The notes under the pieces are model-generated. The model saw only the letters and a list, made by a program, of their open reading frames with translations. It was not told the origin of the DNA and made no database searches. The position numbers and the translations under genes were made by a program. Positions 1 to 9,683 of a stretch of DNA of 64,000 nt are shown here, in pieces. How positions within the stretch are numbered: the stretch's first letter is position 1; each line of letters opens with the position of its first letter. Origin of the DNA: Arcanobacterium haemolyticum DSM 20595 (GTDB lineage: Bacteria; Actinomycetota; Actinomycetes; Actinomycetales; Actinomycetaceae); contig NC_014218.1 in the NCBI RefSeq assembly GCF_000092365.1, positions 1,426,001-1,490,000 on the forward strand. Direction: 5' to 3'.

Positions 1-247
1 CATCAGACCCACGAATCGCAGCATCCACACCTAAATCAGATGGCAACACCTGCGTACCATCAACCTTCAGATCAGCCTTTCCTGGCAGTTCCAGCGGATA
101 TTCCATGCCCTGAACCTTGATCGTATGCGATCCAGCATCATAATGCGTATATCCAGCTGGTTGCCCATTTGAGCACCCCGCTAAACCAGCGCCCACCAGC
201 GCCACGCACGCGCTTATCCCAACTGCAACCCTGCGACGTCGAACCAC
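1..247 (-). CDS. Exported lipoprotein of unknown function (partial, N-terminal part)
   Basis: The reading frame runs off the left edge, so only about 82 codons are visible. The start is taken as GTG at 247-245 because GGAGG lies seven bases upstream. The N-terminus has several arginines, then a hydrophobic stretch ending in the lipobox LAGC (Cys about residue 22), so the mature protein should be lipid-anchored on the outer face of the membrane. The mature part begins SNGQPAGYTHY and I recognise no domain in the visible portion. It is divergent from the phosphofructokinase gene, and the two share the 145 bp between 248 and 392 as promoter region. Signal type is clear; function is unknown. Confidence 0.6.
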   Translation of the reverse strand, partial: MVRRRRVAVGISACVALVGAGLAGCSNGQPAGYTHYDAGSHTIKVQGMEYPLELPGKADLKVDGTQVLPSDLGVDAAIRGSD

Positions 248-392
248 AACCTGCCTCCAAATCTCTTGCCTCTCATTGTAAAACGTACCTCCCACATAAA
301 ATGGTGTACGGCACAAAGTCCGGAAGAAAAACCGCGAAACTGTGGCAAAATGAGATGAGGAGAACACACGCTTCCCGTGTTAAGGAGATGAC

Positions 393-2687
393 ATGCTGGA
401 TATATCAGCAAAACTCAGCGAAGCAGAGCGCGCCGAGCGCCCAAAGATCGGAGTCCTCACATCTGGAGGGGATGCCCAAGGCATGAACGCCGTCGTTCGC
501 GCCGTCGTTCGCACAGCGCTCCACGCCGGAGCTATCCCGTTCGCACTCCACGAAGGCTGGAAAGGCGCCATCGAAGGCGGCGATCTGATCCAAGAACTCT
601 CCTGGTCATCAGTCTCCGGAATCCTTTCCAAAGGCGGAACGGCAATCGGAACGGCCAGATCAGATGAGTTCCGCGAGCGCTCCGGGCTCAAAAAAGTCGT
701 ACGCAACTTGGCACAACGGGGAATCGATCGCCTCGTCGTCGTCGGTGGGGACGGAACCCTCACGGGCGCGGATGAACTGCGCGAATTCTGGCCAGAACTC
801 CTAGCGGAACTCGTAGAAGAAGGAGAAATTACCCCGGAAGCAGGCGAACGCCACAAGCACCTACGTATCGCGGGCGTTGTTGGATCAATCGATAATGACC
901 TGGTGGGAACCGATATGACTATCGGCGCCGATTCCGCGCTCCACCGCATCATCGAAGCAATCGACGCCATCGCCGCAACCGCAGCCTCCCACCAACGCAC
1001 CTTCATTATCGAAGTGATGGGGCGCGCGTGCGGATACCTCGCGCTCATGTCTGCAATCGCAGGCGGCTGCGACTACGTGTTTATCCCAGAACTCCCGCCA
1101 GAAGATGGCTGGGAAGAAGCCATGACCACGAAACTGCGCACGGGCCGCGAACGGGGCCGCCGCGATTCGCTCATTATTCTTGCGGAAGGCGCGCTGGACC
1201 GTTCCGGAAACCCAATCACGGCAACGCAAGTAGCGGACGTCATCAAAGAACGTCTGGGCGAAGATGCCCGGATTACATCGCTCGGCCACGTGCAACGCGG
1301 CGGCCAGCCAACCGCCTACGATCGCTGGATGCCAACGCTGCTCGGCTACACGGCCGCACTCGATATGGTGAACGCCGGCCCCGAAACGCAACCCACGATC
1401 ATCGGCACAAAACGCAACCGGATCGTCCGCATGCCCATGATGGAAGCCGTAGCGAATACTCGCAAGGTCAAGGCATACCTGAAAGAAGGCAACTGGGAAG
1501 GCGCGATCGATTCGCGTGGCGCTTCTTTCCGCGAAATGATCACGATTTTCGAAGCCATGTCCTCCCCCACCACAAACACTACGGGCTGCTGCGATGGCGG
1601 TTCGCCGCGCGTGGGTATCATCCACGCGGGCGGCCTGGCGCCGGGCATGAATCCTGCGGCGCGCGCAGCCGTGAAGCTGGGTATTGATCGCGGATACACG
1701 ATGATTGGGATCGACGGCGGTTTCCCTGGTTTGCTTGAAGGCCACACGCGCGTTCTCGAATGGGGCGACGTGGAGGGCTGGGCCGAAGATGGCGGCGCCG
1801 AGCTTGGCACCCGCCGCACGATTCCTGACGTGGATCAGTATTACGCCCTATCCCGCGCGATCGAAAATGCGGAACTTGATGCGCTCATCGTAATCGGCGG
1901 TTTCAAGGGTTACAAGATGGCTTACGATATGGGCCAGGAGAAGGACCGCTATCCTGGGTTTAATATTCCGATTGTGTGTATCCCGGCATCGATTGACAAC
2001 AATTTGCCTGGTTCCGAGCATGCGATTGGTGCAGATACTGCGTTGAATACGAACGTGGAAACGTTGGATAAGATTCGCACGTCTGCTTCTGCATCGCAAC
2101 GGTGTTTCGTTGCGGAAACGATGGGGCGCAACACGGGCTATTTGGCATTGTTCTCTGCGATTTCTTCGGGCGCCGAACAGGTGTATTTGGCTGAAACGGG
2201 GATCACGTTGCCGCAACTTGCGGAGGATACCCAGCGGATGATTAACGCGTTCGAACACGGGCGTCACCTGTATTTGGTGATTCGTAATGAGGATGCGTCC
2301 GAATACTACACCACCGATTTCTTGGGGCGGATTTTCGAAGAAGAAGGGCACAAGCTTTTCGATGTTCGCACGTCCGTTATCGGCCACGCCCAGCAGGGCG
2401 GGAACCCGTCGCCTTTCGATCGTACGATGGCCGCACGTATCGTGAATTCTGCGATCAACGTTCTCGACGACGAACTTCGCACTCGCGTTAAAAACTCACG
2501 TTCGTTCCATATTGGCATGGTTGATGGGGTTATCCAGGCTATGCCGCTTTCTCACATGGGCGATCTGATTGATATGGAGGCGCGCACGCAGTTCGAACCA
2601 TGGTGGTTGCCGTTGCGTCACGTGGTGAACGTGGTGTCTGATCCAACCTACGCTGGACCGTTGGAGGATCTGGCGATCGTGCAGTAG
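393..2687 (+). CDS. pfkA: Double-length (two-lobed) 6-phosphofructokinase
   Basis: Phosphorylates fructose 6-phosphate in glycolysis. At 764 aa it is about twice the usual bacterial PFK (~320 aa) and consists of two tandem PFK domains, as in eukaryotic enzymes. The N-half (about 15-385) has the start motif LTSGGDAQGMNA, the nucleotide motif GGDG (118-121) and the catalytic motif GSIDND (164-169). Gly after GGD and Gly before SID point to ATP rather than pyrophosphate as donor. The C-half (from about 405) repeats the fold (HAGGLAPGMNPAAR) but has ASIDNN where the catalytic Asp should be. This is the pattern of eukaryotic C-halves, which became allosteric. So I infer one catalytic and one regulatory lobe. 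Start ATG 393 has AAGGAG six bases upstream. Transcription ends at the hairpin 2721-2754. Confidence 0.93.
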   Translation: MLDISAKLSEAERAERPKIGVLTSGGDAQGMNAVVRAVVRTALHAGAIPFALHEGWKGAIEGGDLIQELSWSSVSGILSKGGTAIGTARSDEFRERSGLKKVVRNLAQRGIDRLVVVGGDGTLTGADELREFWPELLAELVEEGEITPEAGERHKHLRIAGVVGSIDNDLVGTDMTIGADSALHRIIEAIDAIAATAASHQRTFIIEVMGRACGYLALMSAIAGGCDYVFIPELPPEDGWEEAMTTKLRTGRERGRRDSLIILAEGALDRSGNPITATQVADVIKERLGEDARITSLGHVQRGGQPTAYDRWMPTLLGYTAALDMVNAGPETQPTIIGTKRNRIVRMPMMEAVANTRKVKAYLKEGNWEGAIDSRGASFREMITIFEAMSSPTTNTTGCCDGGSPRVGIIHAGGLAPGMNPAARAAVKLGIDRGYTMIGIDGGFPGLLEGHTRVLEWGDVEGWAEDGGAELGTRRTIPDVDQYYALSRAIENAELDALIVIGGFKGYKMAYDMGQEKDRYPGFNIPIVCIPASIDNNLPGSEHAIGADTALNTNVETLDKIRTSASASQRCFVAETMGRNTGYLALFSAISSGAEQVYLAETGITLPQLAEDTQRMINAFEHGRHLYLVIRNEDASEYYTTDFLGRIFEEEGHKLFDVRTSVIGHAQQGGNPSPFDRTMAARIVNSAINVLDDELRTRVKNSRSFHIGMVDGVIQAMPLSHMGDLIDMEARTQFEPWWLPLRHVVNVVSDPTYAGPLEDLAIVQ

Positions 2688-2720
2688 ATCGGCTGGTTTT
2701 TAAGCAAACTCGTTCTGATA

Positions 2721-2754
2721 AATGCTGGTGGGAGGCAAGCCTCCCACCAGCATT
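2721..2754. terminator. Bidirectional intrinsic terminator between convergent genes
   Basis: Perfect 16-bp inverted repeat (2721-2736 and 2739-2754) with a two-base tip, between the stop of the phosphofructokinase gene and the stop of the beta-galactosidase gene on the other strand. The symmetry suits both convergent transcripts, although neither side has a long U-tract. Confidence 0.75.
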
Positions 2755-2761
2755 AGGTTAG

Positions 2762-5700
2762 TTAGGCATTCCGGCGGCGGTACAGGGCAACGCCTGCAAC
2801 ACCAATACCCAGCCCAAGAAGCGCTAGCGTTGTCACATCCACGCCGGTACGTGCGAGCGACGTTTTGCTTAGCTTCTTTCCGGATACGTGTGCCCCAGTT
2901 TTAGCTCCGTCCCCTGAATTGTTCGTAGGAGCTGAGCTTCCATCAGATGTTCCAGGGCCGTCTGATGCTGGTGGCGTTTGTGCCTTGTCCGTCACCTGAA
3001 TACTCTGAACTGCTGTTTTGCCTTGGTAGCTCACAGTGACGTCTTTTATCTCAACGTTCAACGGTGTTCCTAAAGCTGGAGTGAAAGCGAAATCGCCGGC
3101 AGTTTGTGCACCATAGTCCACAGTCTTTTCGGTTCCGTTGCTCATCGCAACAGTAACGATCATCCCTGCAGGATCGAACGTCTCCCCCGCCGTGTATGAG
3201 GTTTTGGCAGGTGGTGTAGAGATAGCGATCCCTGCAACTGTTGGAGCTTTCACGAGTATCTCAACATCATGCTTCACTACACCTGAGTATTGTTCGATAC
3301 CTTTGATAGTCACAGTTGCCGTTCCTGGCTTCGTGTTGTTGGCGAATTCCAGCAGATAATCCACGCCATACGTCAGTACTTTGTCAGAATCTTTCACTGT
3401 TACCTTGAATCCGGCGTCAGCCAACTGTGGGTAGAGAACTGGGTGTTCATCGTCAACCCGGTCAACACTCACGTTCTTCGGCATGGTGACTGTTGCAGCC
3501 TTCGTATCTGCGATGTTGATTGTTGCTTTTGGCATGCGCAAACGGATTTCTGCAGCGGAGAAGAACTTGTCCTTCTGATCGCCATCGCCGGCTGTGTGGA
3601 CTGGGGCAAGGCGGAAGAACTTTGCGGTTACCGGTGTAAAGGAGGCAAGGCGCCATCCCTTCTCATTCGGGTTTTCCCATGTTCCTTCTCCAGCGCTCTT
3701 CCAGTCTTTGCCGTTGTCAGAATAATCAACACGATAGCTTGTCACGGTACCGTTGTTGTTTCCATTCTGGCGTGGCAGGTAGCGGAGAGCTTCAATGCTT
3801 GTTGGTTCCTTCAACTCCATCACCATGTTCAAGGTGTTGAATGGGGCAATCGTCTTCCAGTTCGAATGGTAGAAAGTGTTCTCTTTTCCATCGAACGCAA
3901 GCGCGGCAGGGCCTTCATTTTTACTAGCATTAATGGCCTGTTCACTTGAGGCCTTCGGAGTGATGTTTTCTACCGGGTAATCACGCGAATCGTCGCTGGC
4001 AGCAAGCGGAGCTTCAGTCCCCTTCGTAGCCAGGTTAATCACGAACGTGTCTTGCTTCTGGTTATCTTCCGATTCCATCAGAATCTTGATCTTGTTGTCG
4101 AACGCCGGAAGAACAGTCACGGCTGTGTTGTCTGCTCCTTCGGCGTTAACCACGGCGCTGAGCGCGCGAGTAGAAAACTCCTTGGCTTTCAGCGCAGACG
4201 CCGATACCTTTTGCCCATTCACCGTCAATGATCCTAGTTCAGCCTTATCGAACGTTGAGAAACTTCCCTGCGCCAAGTTCAGTTCGATTTCGGTGATGCC
4301 GGTGCATGGGCGTTGTGATACCGCCTTGGTACGTTTCTCTGCATTAGTCACTGTTATCTTGACGTACGTAGCAGAAACCGGCGTGAACGAGTAAGTGTAT
4401 GCCTTCACTCGGTTCTTTTCGGCACCGATTGTTTCAGTTGTTGCTACCGGAGTCCACGTGTGCCCATCTTCTGAAACTGCGATCTTCGTTGTGTTTGCTT
4501 CTGGCCAACGTGCCGAAGCCGAGTCTTGGAAGAAGTGGATCTTCGCTTGTCCGAAGCGTTGTTGCGTTGCGTACGCGAAGGTTATATCAGATGTTGTTTC
4601 GCCGTCTTGAGATGCTTTCCAGTTGGACCATGCGCTTGTGTTTGTGTTTCCATCCGGATTCGGATTGTGTTCCGTCTTGCCGTCTCGGACCGCTTCAAGC
4701 GTATCCGATTGCTTATCTTGTGCCACAGACTGTTCAAGTTTCATCGCCGCACCGGCAACGTTCGCGCCGATTGTGATGTGTTCGGTTTGGACGCGTACAT
4801 GTGCGGTGACTGGAAGATCTTTACCGAAGACGTTTGCGGTGCCTTTGACGACGACGGTTCCAGCCTTATCAAACATCTCCTTTGTTAGTTTGTCCCACGT
4901 AACGGAGAAGAATGCGTTCGAGATGGTGCCATCTGGAAGGATTGCCGGGCGCGTATCCGGCAACGTTGGAACTGAACCTTCTGGAGTAGTTGTGGAGTAG
5001 TTCAAGAGCGCAGCAATTCCATCAATCACATTGACGAAGAGTTTCACGTCGGTTCCATTGACGTTTCCTAGAACGGTGTGTGTACCAGGCTTTGCCAACT
5101 GTTCAGAGCTCAATGGGTTCCAGGAGACGTTAGCAGTTTCTTTACTTCCATCCGTATACCGCACTTCAACAGTTTCTGGCATTGTGAGCTTTGATCCAGC
5201 CTTCACGTAGATGTGCCGTGAATACCGAATACTATCGATTGCTTTCTCAGAAGCCTTGCCGGGTACAGGTTCGGAAGTGATCGTGGTGGTTGCTGTTTTA
5301 AGTCCGTCTGCAGTTGCCGTAACGGTGATATTACCTGCGGTCTTTGTAGACTGGACGATAGCCACTAGTTCGCCGGCATGAGCCGCACGGTTATCGTCGC
5401 GGAACGACTGGTGATCAGGCGAGCTACCGTTATCAATACCAACGAGTGTGCCTTCGCCTTCAACCTTGAACGTCACCTTATTCCGTGCATCTGGCACAAC
5501 ATGTCCAGCTGCGTCTGTTACCTTCACGTGAACGTATGCCAGATCTGTGCCATCAGCGGAGATCTTTAAACGATCTACATCAGCCTTGAGCTGAGTTGCG
5601 TTCTTCGCCGTCGTGATCGAGTGGCGGCCGTGTAATTCCTTTTCCGGTATTTCCTTCCCATGAGAATCGTAAGCTTTCGCTGTTAACGTGCCTGGCTTGA

Positions 5701-7996
5701 ATGGAACGTTCCACGTGAAATACAAATCCTTGTGCGTGGGGTTGCCTTGTTCTTTAGCTACCTTGTAACTGTAGCCTGCGTCAGTCTTCTTGAGTGTAAA
5801 GTGCTTCTTACCTAGTGACGTAGCTGTTGTTTCGCCTTCAGGAGTGAAGAATAATTCAACCGCATCAGCATCTGAATAGACAACCACGGGCACCTTGCCT
5901 TCGGTATCCTTGTGGACTACCTCTTCATTCCATGCTGGCAGGATGTGAAGGGTGTGGAGAGCATCGTTCCACTGACTTTGGTAGAAATAGAACGTATCCT
6001 TGGGCAATCCGGCCGTATCAATGATGCCGAAGTAGGAGTTCTTTGGCGCAGGCCAGGTTGCATGTTCCGCAACTCCAGGTGCTTGTCCATTCCATGGAGT
6101 TGGTTCGCCCAAATAATCGAAACCAGTCCACACAAATTCGCCGGCCACAAAATCACGGGTGATCGTATCGAACCAGGCCTCTGAAGCAACATGTCCCCAG
6201 CCCACTGCCGAATAGTCGTACGATGTTAACTGCTGACCGCCAGCATCTTTCAATGACTTAATTTCATTGTAAACACCACGGCTATTAACAGCGGATGCCG
6301 TTTCAGATCCGTAAATCTTCCACTCTGGGTGCTGAGCGTGAACACTCGCGTACTTTTCACCCTTCATATAGTTAAAGCCAACAACGCCATTCGCTTTGGC
6401 GATTGCCTCAGAGTTCAACTCCCGCTTATCATCCTTCGTCTTGTTGTCGCCTTGAGTTACAGGGCGTGTAGAATCTTGGGCCTTGACCCATGAGATCAGG
6501 TTTTGCTGAGTCTTGTCATAACCAGGAACGCCCGACGTCCCTTCCGTCACTTCGTTGCCGATAGACCACATGATGATCGCCGGCGAGTTCACGTCACGCG
6601 CGATCGCTTGCTCAAGATCGAACTGAGCCCACGTTTTATTAGCATCCGATCCAACGAGCTTCCCCGTCGTCATCTTCTCTTTAAAGAAACGCGAGTAATC
6701 ATTACGATTCTGGTTCTTGGGCGCGGTCCATCCGTCAAAAAATTCTTCGATCAGAAGCACGCCTTCGCGGTTACAGATGTCAACCAGCTGGCGCGCGGAC
6801 GGATTGTGCGTGGTGCGAATCGCGTTAACGCCCATCTCCTTCAGCAACTTCACCTGGCGCGCGAGCGCGGCGCGAGTAGAAACCGAACCAAGCGCACCCT
6901 GATCGTGGTGCATCGAAACGCCCTTCAGCTTCATCTTCTGGCCGTTGAGCGAGAAACCCGTATTAGCATCGAAAGCAAAGTAGCGATAACCGAAATCGGT
7001 ATCGTACGTATCTACAGTCTTCCCATCGATCTTCACTTCGGTGCGTACCGTATAAAGAGTCGGCTTGGTGGTAGACCACAATTCTGGATTCTTCGCTTCC
7101 ACGGACGAATCGATGGTCGTAAGTTCGCCCGGCTTAACCGTGTGTTCAGACGTGCTCTTCCCAATTGTTTCCTTGGCATCCTTGCCCTTCGGGAAAATCG
7201 TGTGGTCTACTGTCACGTGTTTTTCGGCGTTGCCAGAATTCCGCACACGTACCTTAATATCTGTTGGAACTTTGGTTTGGTTTGAAGCAGATAGTGCCGT
7301 CGACGAAACCGTCACACCCTCTACGTGTACCAGATCCGTGACGATCAAATCCACGTCACGCCCAATGCCCGACCCGGAATACCAACGGCTGGTTGGAATC
7401 TCATTGTTCACTCGAACCGAGACAGTATTCTCCGCTCCTACTTTCGCGGCGTCCGTAATATCCACGCGGAACGGCGTGTATCCGTACGGATGCTTCGCAA
7501 CTTCGGTTCCGTTCACGTAAACGGTGGAATCCATGTACACGCCATCGAAGTTGAGGAAGATGCGTTTACCTTCCATGTCCTTCCCCAGCTGGAAAGTCTT
7601 GCGATACCAGCCAACGCCTCCGGGCTTGTAGGCGCTTTCGGCTTCACCTGCTCTAGTGTATGGCTGATCGATAGAATAATCGTGTGGAACATTAACATTG
7701 GTCCACCGCGAATCGTCGAAAACTGACTCCTTCGCACCAGGCGTATCACCTAAGCTGAATTTCCAGTTCTCATTGAAGCTGGTCACTCTGGTTTTCGCGT
7801 CCGTATATGAGTTTGTGTAGACGGTTTCCGGAATTGAGTTCATTTGTGTGCTCGACGCCGAACGCACAGTTTGATCATTATCCACAGCTAACGCTGTTCC
7901 ATGAGATGTCATAACCATCCCTGCTGTAGCTGTGAATGCTACAAGACGTTTGGCCAATGATCCTCCACTTCGGGATTCCGCAAAGAAAGATGTCAT
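2762..7996 (-). CDS. Cell-wall-anchored GH2 beta-galactosidase, multidomain
   Basis: Secreted 1744-aa glycosidase that should release beta-galactose from glycans at the cell surface. Start ATG 7996 is chosen over upstream ATGs (8014, 8140) because GGAAAGG lies eight bases ahead and a signal peptide follows (cleavage near TALA). The order is GH2 sugar-binding domain, Ig-like domain, then TIM barrel (about 340-650) with acid/base Glu482 in SIGNE and nucleophile Glu565 in GSETAS. After these come Ig-like/Big_4 domains, two F5/8 type C-like carbohydrate-binding modules, another bacterial Ig-like domain, a Ser/Gly/Pro-rich linker, and a sorting signal LARTG (1714-1718) with hydrophobic helix and YRRRNA tail. 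The layout resembles pneumococcal BgaA. The gene stands alone between two terminator/promoter gaps. The substrate linkage (beta-1,3 or 1,4) cannot be told from sequence. Confidence 0.9.
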   Translation of the reverse strand: MTSFFAESRSGGSLAKRLVAFTATAGMVMTSHGTALAVDNDQTVRSASSTQMNSIPETVYTNSYTDAKTRVTSFNENWKFSLGDTPGAKESVFDDSRWTNVNVPHDYSIDQPYTRAGEAESAYKPGGVGWYRKTFQLGKDMEGKRIFLNFDGVYMDSTVYVNGTEVAKHPYGYTPFRVDITDAAKVGAENTVSVRVNNEIPTSRWYSGSGIGRDVDLIVTDLVHVEGVTVSSTALSASNQTKVPTDIKVRVRNSGNAEKHVTVDHTIFPKGKDAKETIGKSTSEHTVKPGELTTIDSSVEAKNPELWSTTKPTLYTVRTEVKIDGKTVDTYDTDFGYRYFAFDANTGFSLNGQKMKLKGVSMHHDQGALGSVSTRAALARQVKLLKEMGVNAIRTTHNPSARQLVDICNREGVLLIEEFFDGWTAPKNQNRNDYSRFFKEKMTTGKLVGSDANKTWAQFDLEQAIARDVNSPAIIMWSIGNEVTEGTSGVPGYDKTQQNLISWVKAQDSTRPVTQGDNKTKDDKRELNSEAIAKANGVVGFNYMKGEKYASVHAQHPEWKIYGSETASAVNSRGVYNEIKSLKDAGGQQLTSYDYSAVGWGHVASEAWFDTITRDFVAGEFVWTGFDYLGEPTPWNGQAPGVAEHATWPAPKNSYFGIIDTAGLPKDTFYFYQSQWNDALHTLHILPAWNEEVVHKDTEGKVPVVVYSDADAVELFFTPEGETTATSLGKKHFTLKKTDAGYSYKVAKEQGNPTHKDLYFTWNVPFKPGTLTAKAYDSHGKEIPEKELHGRHSITTAKNATQLKADVDRLKISADGTDLAYVHVKVTDAAGHVVPDARNKVTFKVEGEGTLVGIDNGSSPDHQSFRDDNRAAHAGELVAIVQSTKTAGNITVTATADGLKTATTTITSEPVPGKASEKAIDSIRYSRHIYVKAGSKLTMPETVEVRYTDGSKETANVSWNPLSSEQLAKPGTHTVLGNVNGTDVKLFVNVIDGIAALLNYSTTTPEGSVPTLPDTRPAILPDGTISNAFFSVTWDKLTKEMFDKAGTVVVKGTANVFGKDLPVTAHVRVQTEHITIGANVAGAAMKLEQSVAQDKQSDTLEAVRDGKTEHNPNPDGNTNTSAWSNWKASQDGETTSDITFAYATQQRFGQAKIHFFQDSASARWPEANTTKIAVSEDGHTWTPVATTETIGAEKNRVKAYTYSFTPVSATYVKITVTNAEKRTKAVSQRPCTGITEIELNLAQGSFSTFDKAELGSLTVNGQKVSASALKAKEFSTRALSAVVNAEGADNTAVTVLPAFDNKIKILMESEDNQKQDTFVINLATKGTEAPLAASDDSRDYPVENITPKASSEQAINASKNEGPAALAFDGKENTFYHSNWKTIAPFNTLNMVMELKEPTSIEALRYLPRQNGNNNGTVTSYRVDYSDNGKDWKSAGEGTWENPNEKGWRLASFTPVTAKFFRLAPVHTAGDGDQKDKFFSAAEIRLRMPKATINIADTKAATVTMPKNVSVDRVDDEHPVLYPQLADAGFKVTVKDSDKVLTYGVDYLLEFANNTKPGTATVTIKGIEQYSGVVKHDVEILVKAPTVAGIAISTPPAKTSYTAGETFDPAGMIVTVAMSNGTEKTVDYGAQTAGDFAFTPALGTPLNVEIKDVTVSYQGKTAVQSIQVTDKAQTPPASDGPGTSDGSSAPTNNSGDGAKTGAHVSGKKLSKTSLARTGVDVTTLALLGLGIGVAGVALYRRRNA

Positions 7997-8073
7997 GGTG
8001 TCGGCCCTTTCCATCAGGCTTCGTTGCCCAACTTGATATGTGTGTACGCCTCTCGCATCATTGCCAAAGACGC

Positions 8074-8126
8074 CGCAAAACATATTCAGTATAAGAGGAA
8101 AGGGCCGCTCTTGTATTAGTTTTGCG
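8074..8126. promoter_or_regulatory. Possible operator upstream of the beta-galactosidase gene
   Basis: CGCAAAAC (8074-8081) and its complement GTTTTGCG (8119-8126) form a perfect 8-bp inverted repeat, arms 37 bp apart, 80-130 bp upstream of the chosen start. The spacing would suit two operator half sites or a DNA loop. No regulator is encoded beside it, and chance occurrence is possible. Confidence 0.25.
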
Positions 8127-8199
8127 AAATGATCTTGCATTTTTCTATAACGAAAACCTAAAAGTTCTCTTACGCCACCGTTCAGTGCCAGCCTTATCC

Positions 8200-8472
8200 T
8201 TACACAATCGCCAACGTATCGCCCCAGTTGGCAAAGTAGCCAAGCACAAGCGCCAACGTCAGCAACGTGAATACATCGAAACCGCGCGATCGCACCTGCG
8301 GCACCATGCCTGCAGGCAACACCAGCCGAAGGCCACCAAGCACCGCCAAACTAATAGCGAATGTGTAAAGTGCCGGCTGGACGCCCCATATGAATGCCAA
8401 CACAACAATTGTTACAAGCCAGCTACACAGCAACACAAAATACCAGGGAGATGGGACGCGATGGTCACTCAT
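8200..8472 (-). CDS. DUF3017-type small membrane protein
   Basis: A 90-aa integral membrane protein with about three hydrophobic helices (WYFVLLCSWLVTIVVLAFIW, the Ala/Leu-rich stretch after it, and a C-terminal FTLLTLALVLGYF). The pattern R-S-R-G-x-D-V between the second and third helices is typical of the actinobacterial DUF3017 family, whose function is unknown. Start ATG 8472 is chosen because GAAGGAG precedes it and it overlaps the stop of the upstream DUF6350 gene by 8 bp, so the two are translationally coupled. The position after sucC-sucD-DUF6350 matches other actinobacterial genomes. Family call moderately sure. Confidence 0.65.
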   Translation of the reverse strand: MSDHRVPSPWYFVLLCSWLVTIVVLAFIWGVQPALYTFAISLAVLGGLRLVLPAGMVPQVRSRGFDVFTLLTLALVLGYFANWGDTLAIV

Positions 8473-9628
8473 TGTCAGCTCCTTCGTCGTCGGAACGCTT
8501 AACACGACTCTTCACAAACGCAACGGTTTCTTTGTGCGCGGCGAACACACCCAAAATAAACGGAAGTCCGATCGCAAGCAAGGTGAGCCCGGCAGTCAAC
8601 GCGGGATCAGGGCCGGTAACTGCCATGCGACCAGGCCCAATTGATCCCGCCGCTACGAATGACACCATCGAAACCCCAAACGTCACCACGCCTACCGCGA
8701 TGGCCGCGTCACGCACATGTTCCAACCGCGTCTTACGCGAATCCTTCGCAAACTTGCGGGAAACCACTACGCCAAACCCACACGCAACCACAATCAATGC
8801 CACAAAAATCCACACCATATTCGTGCCAGGCGCCGGCAAGGCACCAAACAACGGCACCGCAGGCAACGGCCCCGATTCCACACCAAAAATCGAAAAATTC
8901 GTTCCCGTACCCACCGAAAAACCGGCCCCCACCAGCCACGAAAGGAACCACACCGCGAAAGCTGGAAGGTAACTCACCTGTAACAAAAACAAGCCGATAC
9001 TTCCCACCACTCCGGTGAGGTAATAACCGTGAATTTCTATAATCGCGCCAAACTTAGCCACGATGAAAGCCAACGCAACCGCGCCCACCAGCCCTAACAA
9101 ACCAAACCCGAACCAGCGAATATACGGCCGCGCACACACCAGATATTCCCAGGCAGGAAGCGAAGCCAAAAGCGTAGATCTGGCGCTCCACGTGGCAGTC
9201 AACCACGCTAAAACGAATGCGCCGATGGTGCCAAACCACCAGTCGCCAGCTGCCTGCCCAGTCAACGCGATCACCGCAACAACCGTAGGCCAGCTCAACG
9301 CCGCTGCGAACACATCGCCCCACGTGGCAACTCCACGCGAGCGCCACGATTGGTACGACGCATACATGGCAATCCCCGTCACGGTTAGCGGCATCAGCGT
9401 GAGGGTAGCTTCACCCAGATTGACGGCGCCTCCAAACACGGTTGTCCACCAGCCCGTGGCGAAAAAAGCGGCCTGCTGCCACACCACGTCTCCCAGCATC
9501 TGTGCCGACGCGTTCAACGTATAAAAAATCATCACAAGAACGAAAATGCCGAACCACGAGAAGAAGGGCGCAGCAATACCCCCACGGAAGATGTACCAGT
9601 ATCGCGAAAGATCAATCTGTGTTTTCAT
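8465..9628 (-). CDS. DUF6350 polytopic membrane protein, PerM-like
   Basis: A 387-aa protein with about nine or ten predicted membrane helices and almost no soluble part except the charged C-terminus (KSRVKRSDDEGADNE). Mycobacterial PerM (Rv0955), needed for cell division under stress, lies in the same place just downstream of sucCD, and this protein has the matching length and topology. Homology is therefore inferred from context plus topology, not from motifs. It lies 55 bp after sucD on the same strand and overlaps the next gene by 8 bp, so it is probably in the sucCD operon. Confidence 0.6.
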   Translation of the reverse strand: MKTQIDLSRYWYIFRGGIAAPFFSWFGIFVLVMIFYTLNASAQMLGDVVWQQAAFFATGWWTTVFGGAVNLGEATLTLMPLTVTGIAMYASYQSWRSRGVATWGDVFAAALSWPTVVAVIALTGQAAGDWWFGTIGAFVLAWLTATWSARSTLLASLPAWEYLVCARPYIRWFGFGLLGLVGAVALAFIVAKFGAIIEIHGYYLTGVVGSIGLFLLQVSYLPAFAVWFLSWLVGAGFSVGTGTNFSIFGVESGPLPAVPLFGALPAPGTNMVWIFVALIVVACGFGVVVSRKFAKDSRKTRLEHVRDAAIAVGVVTFGVSMVSFVAAGSIGPGRMAVTGPDPALTAGLTLLAIGLPFILGVFAAHKETVAFVKSRVKRSDDEGADNE

Positions 9629-9683
9629 TACGTTCCATCGTTACGTGGGAGTATTGCTAAATTTGTTTTGTTGTGCGCAGCGA

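Noticed and set aside
885-1745. 286-codon minus-strand frame opposite the phosphofructokinase gene
   Set aside because: Shadow frame without signal, domain or ribosome site.
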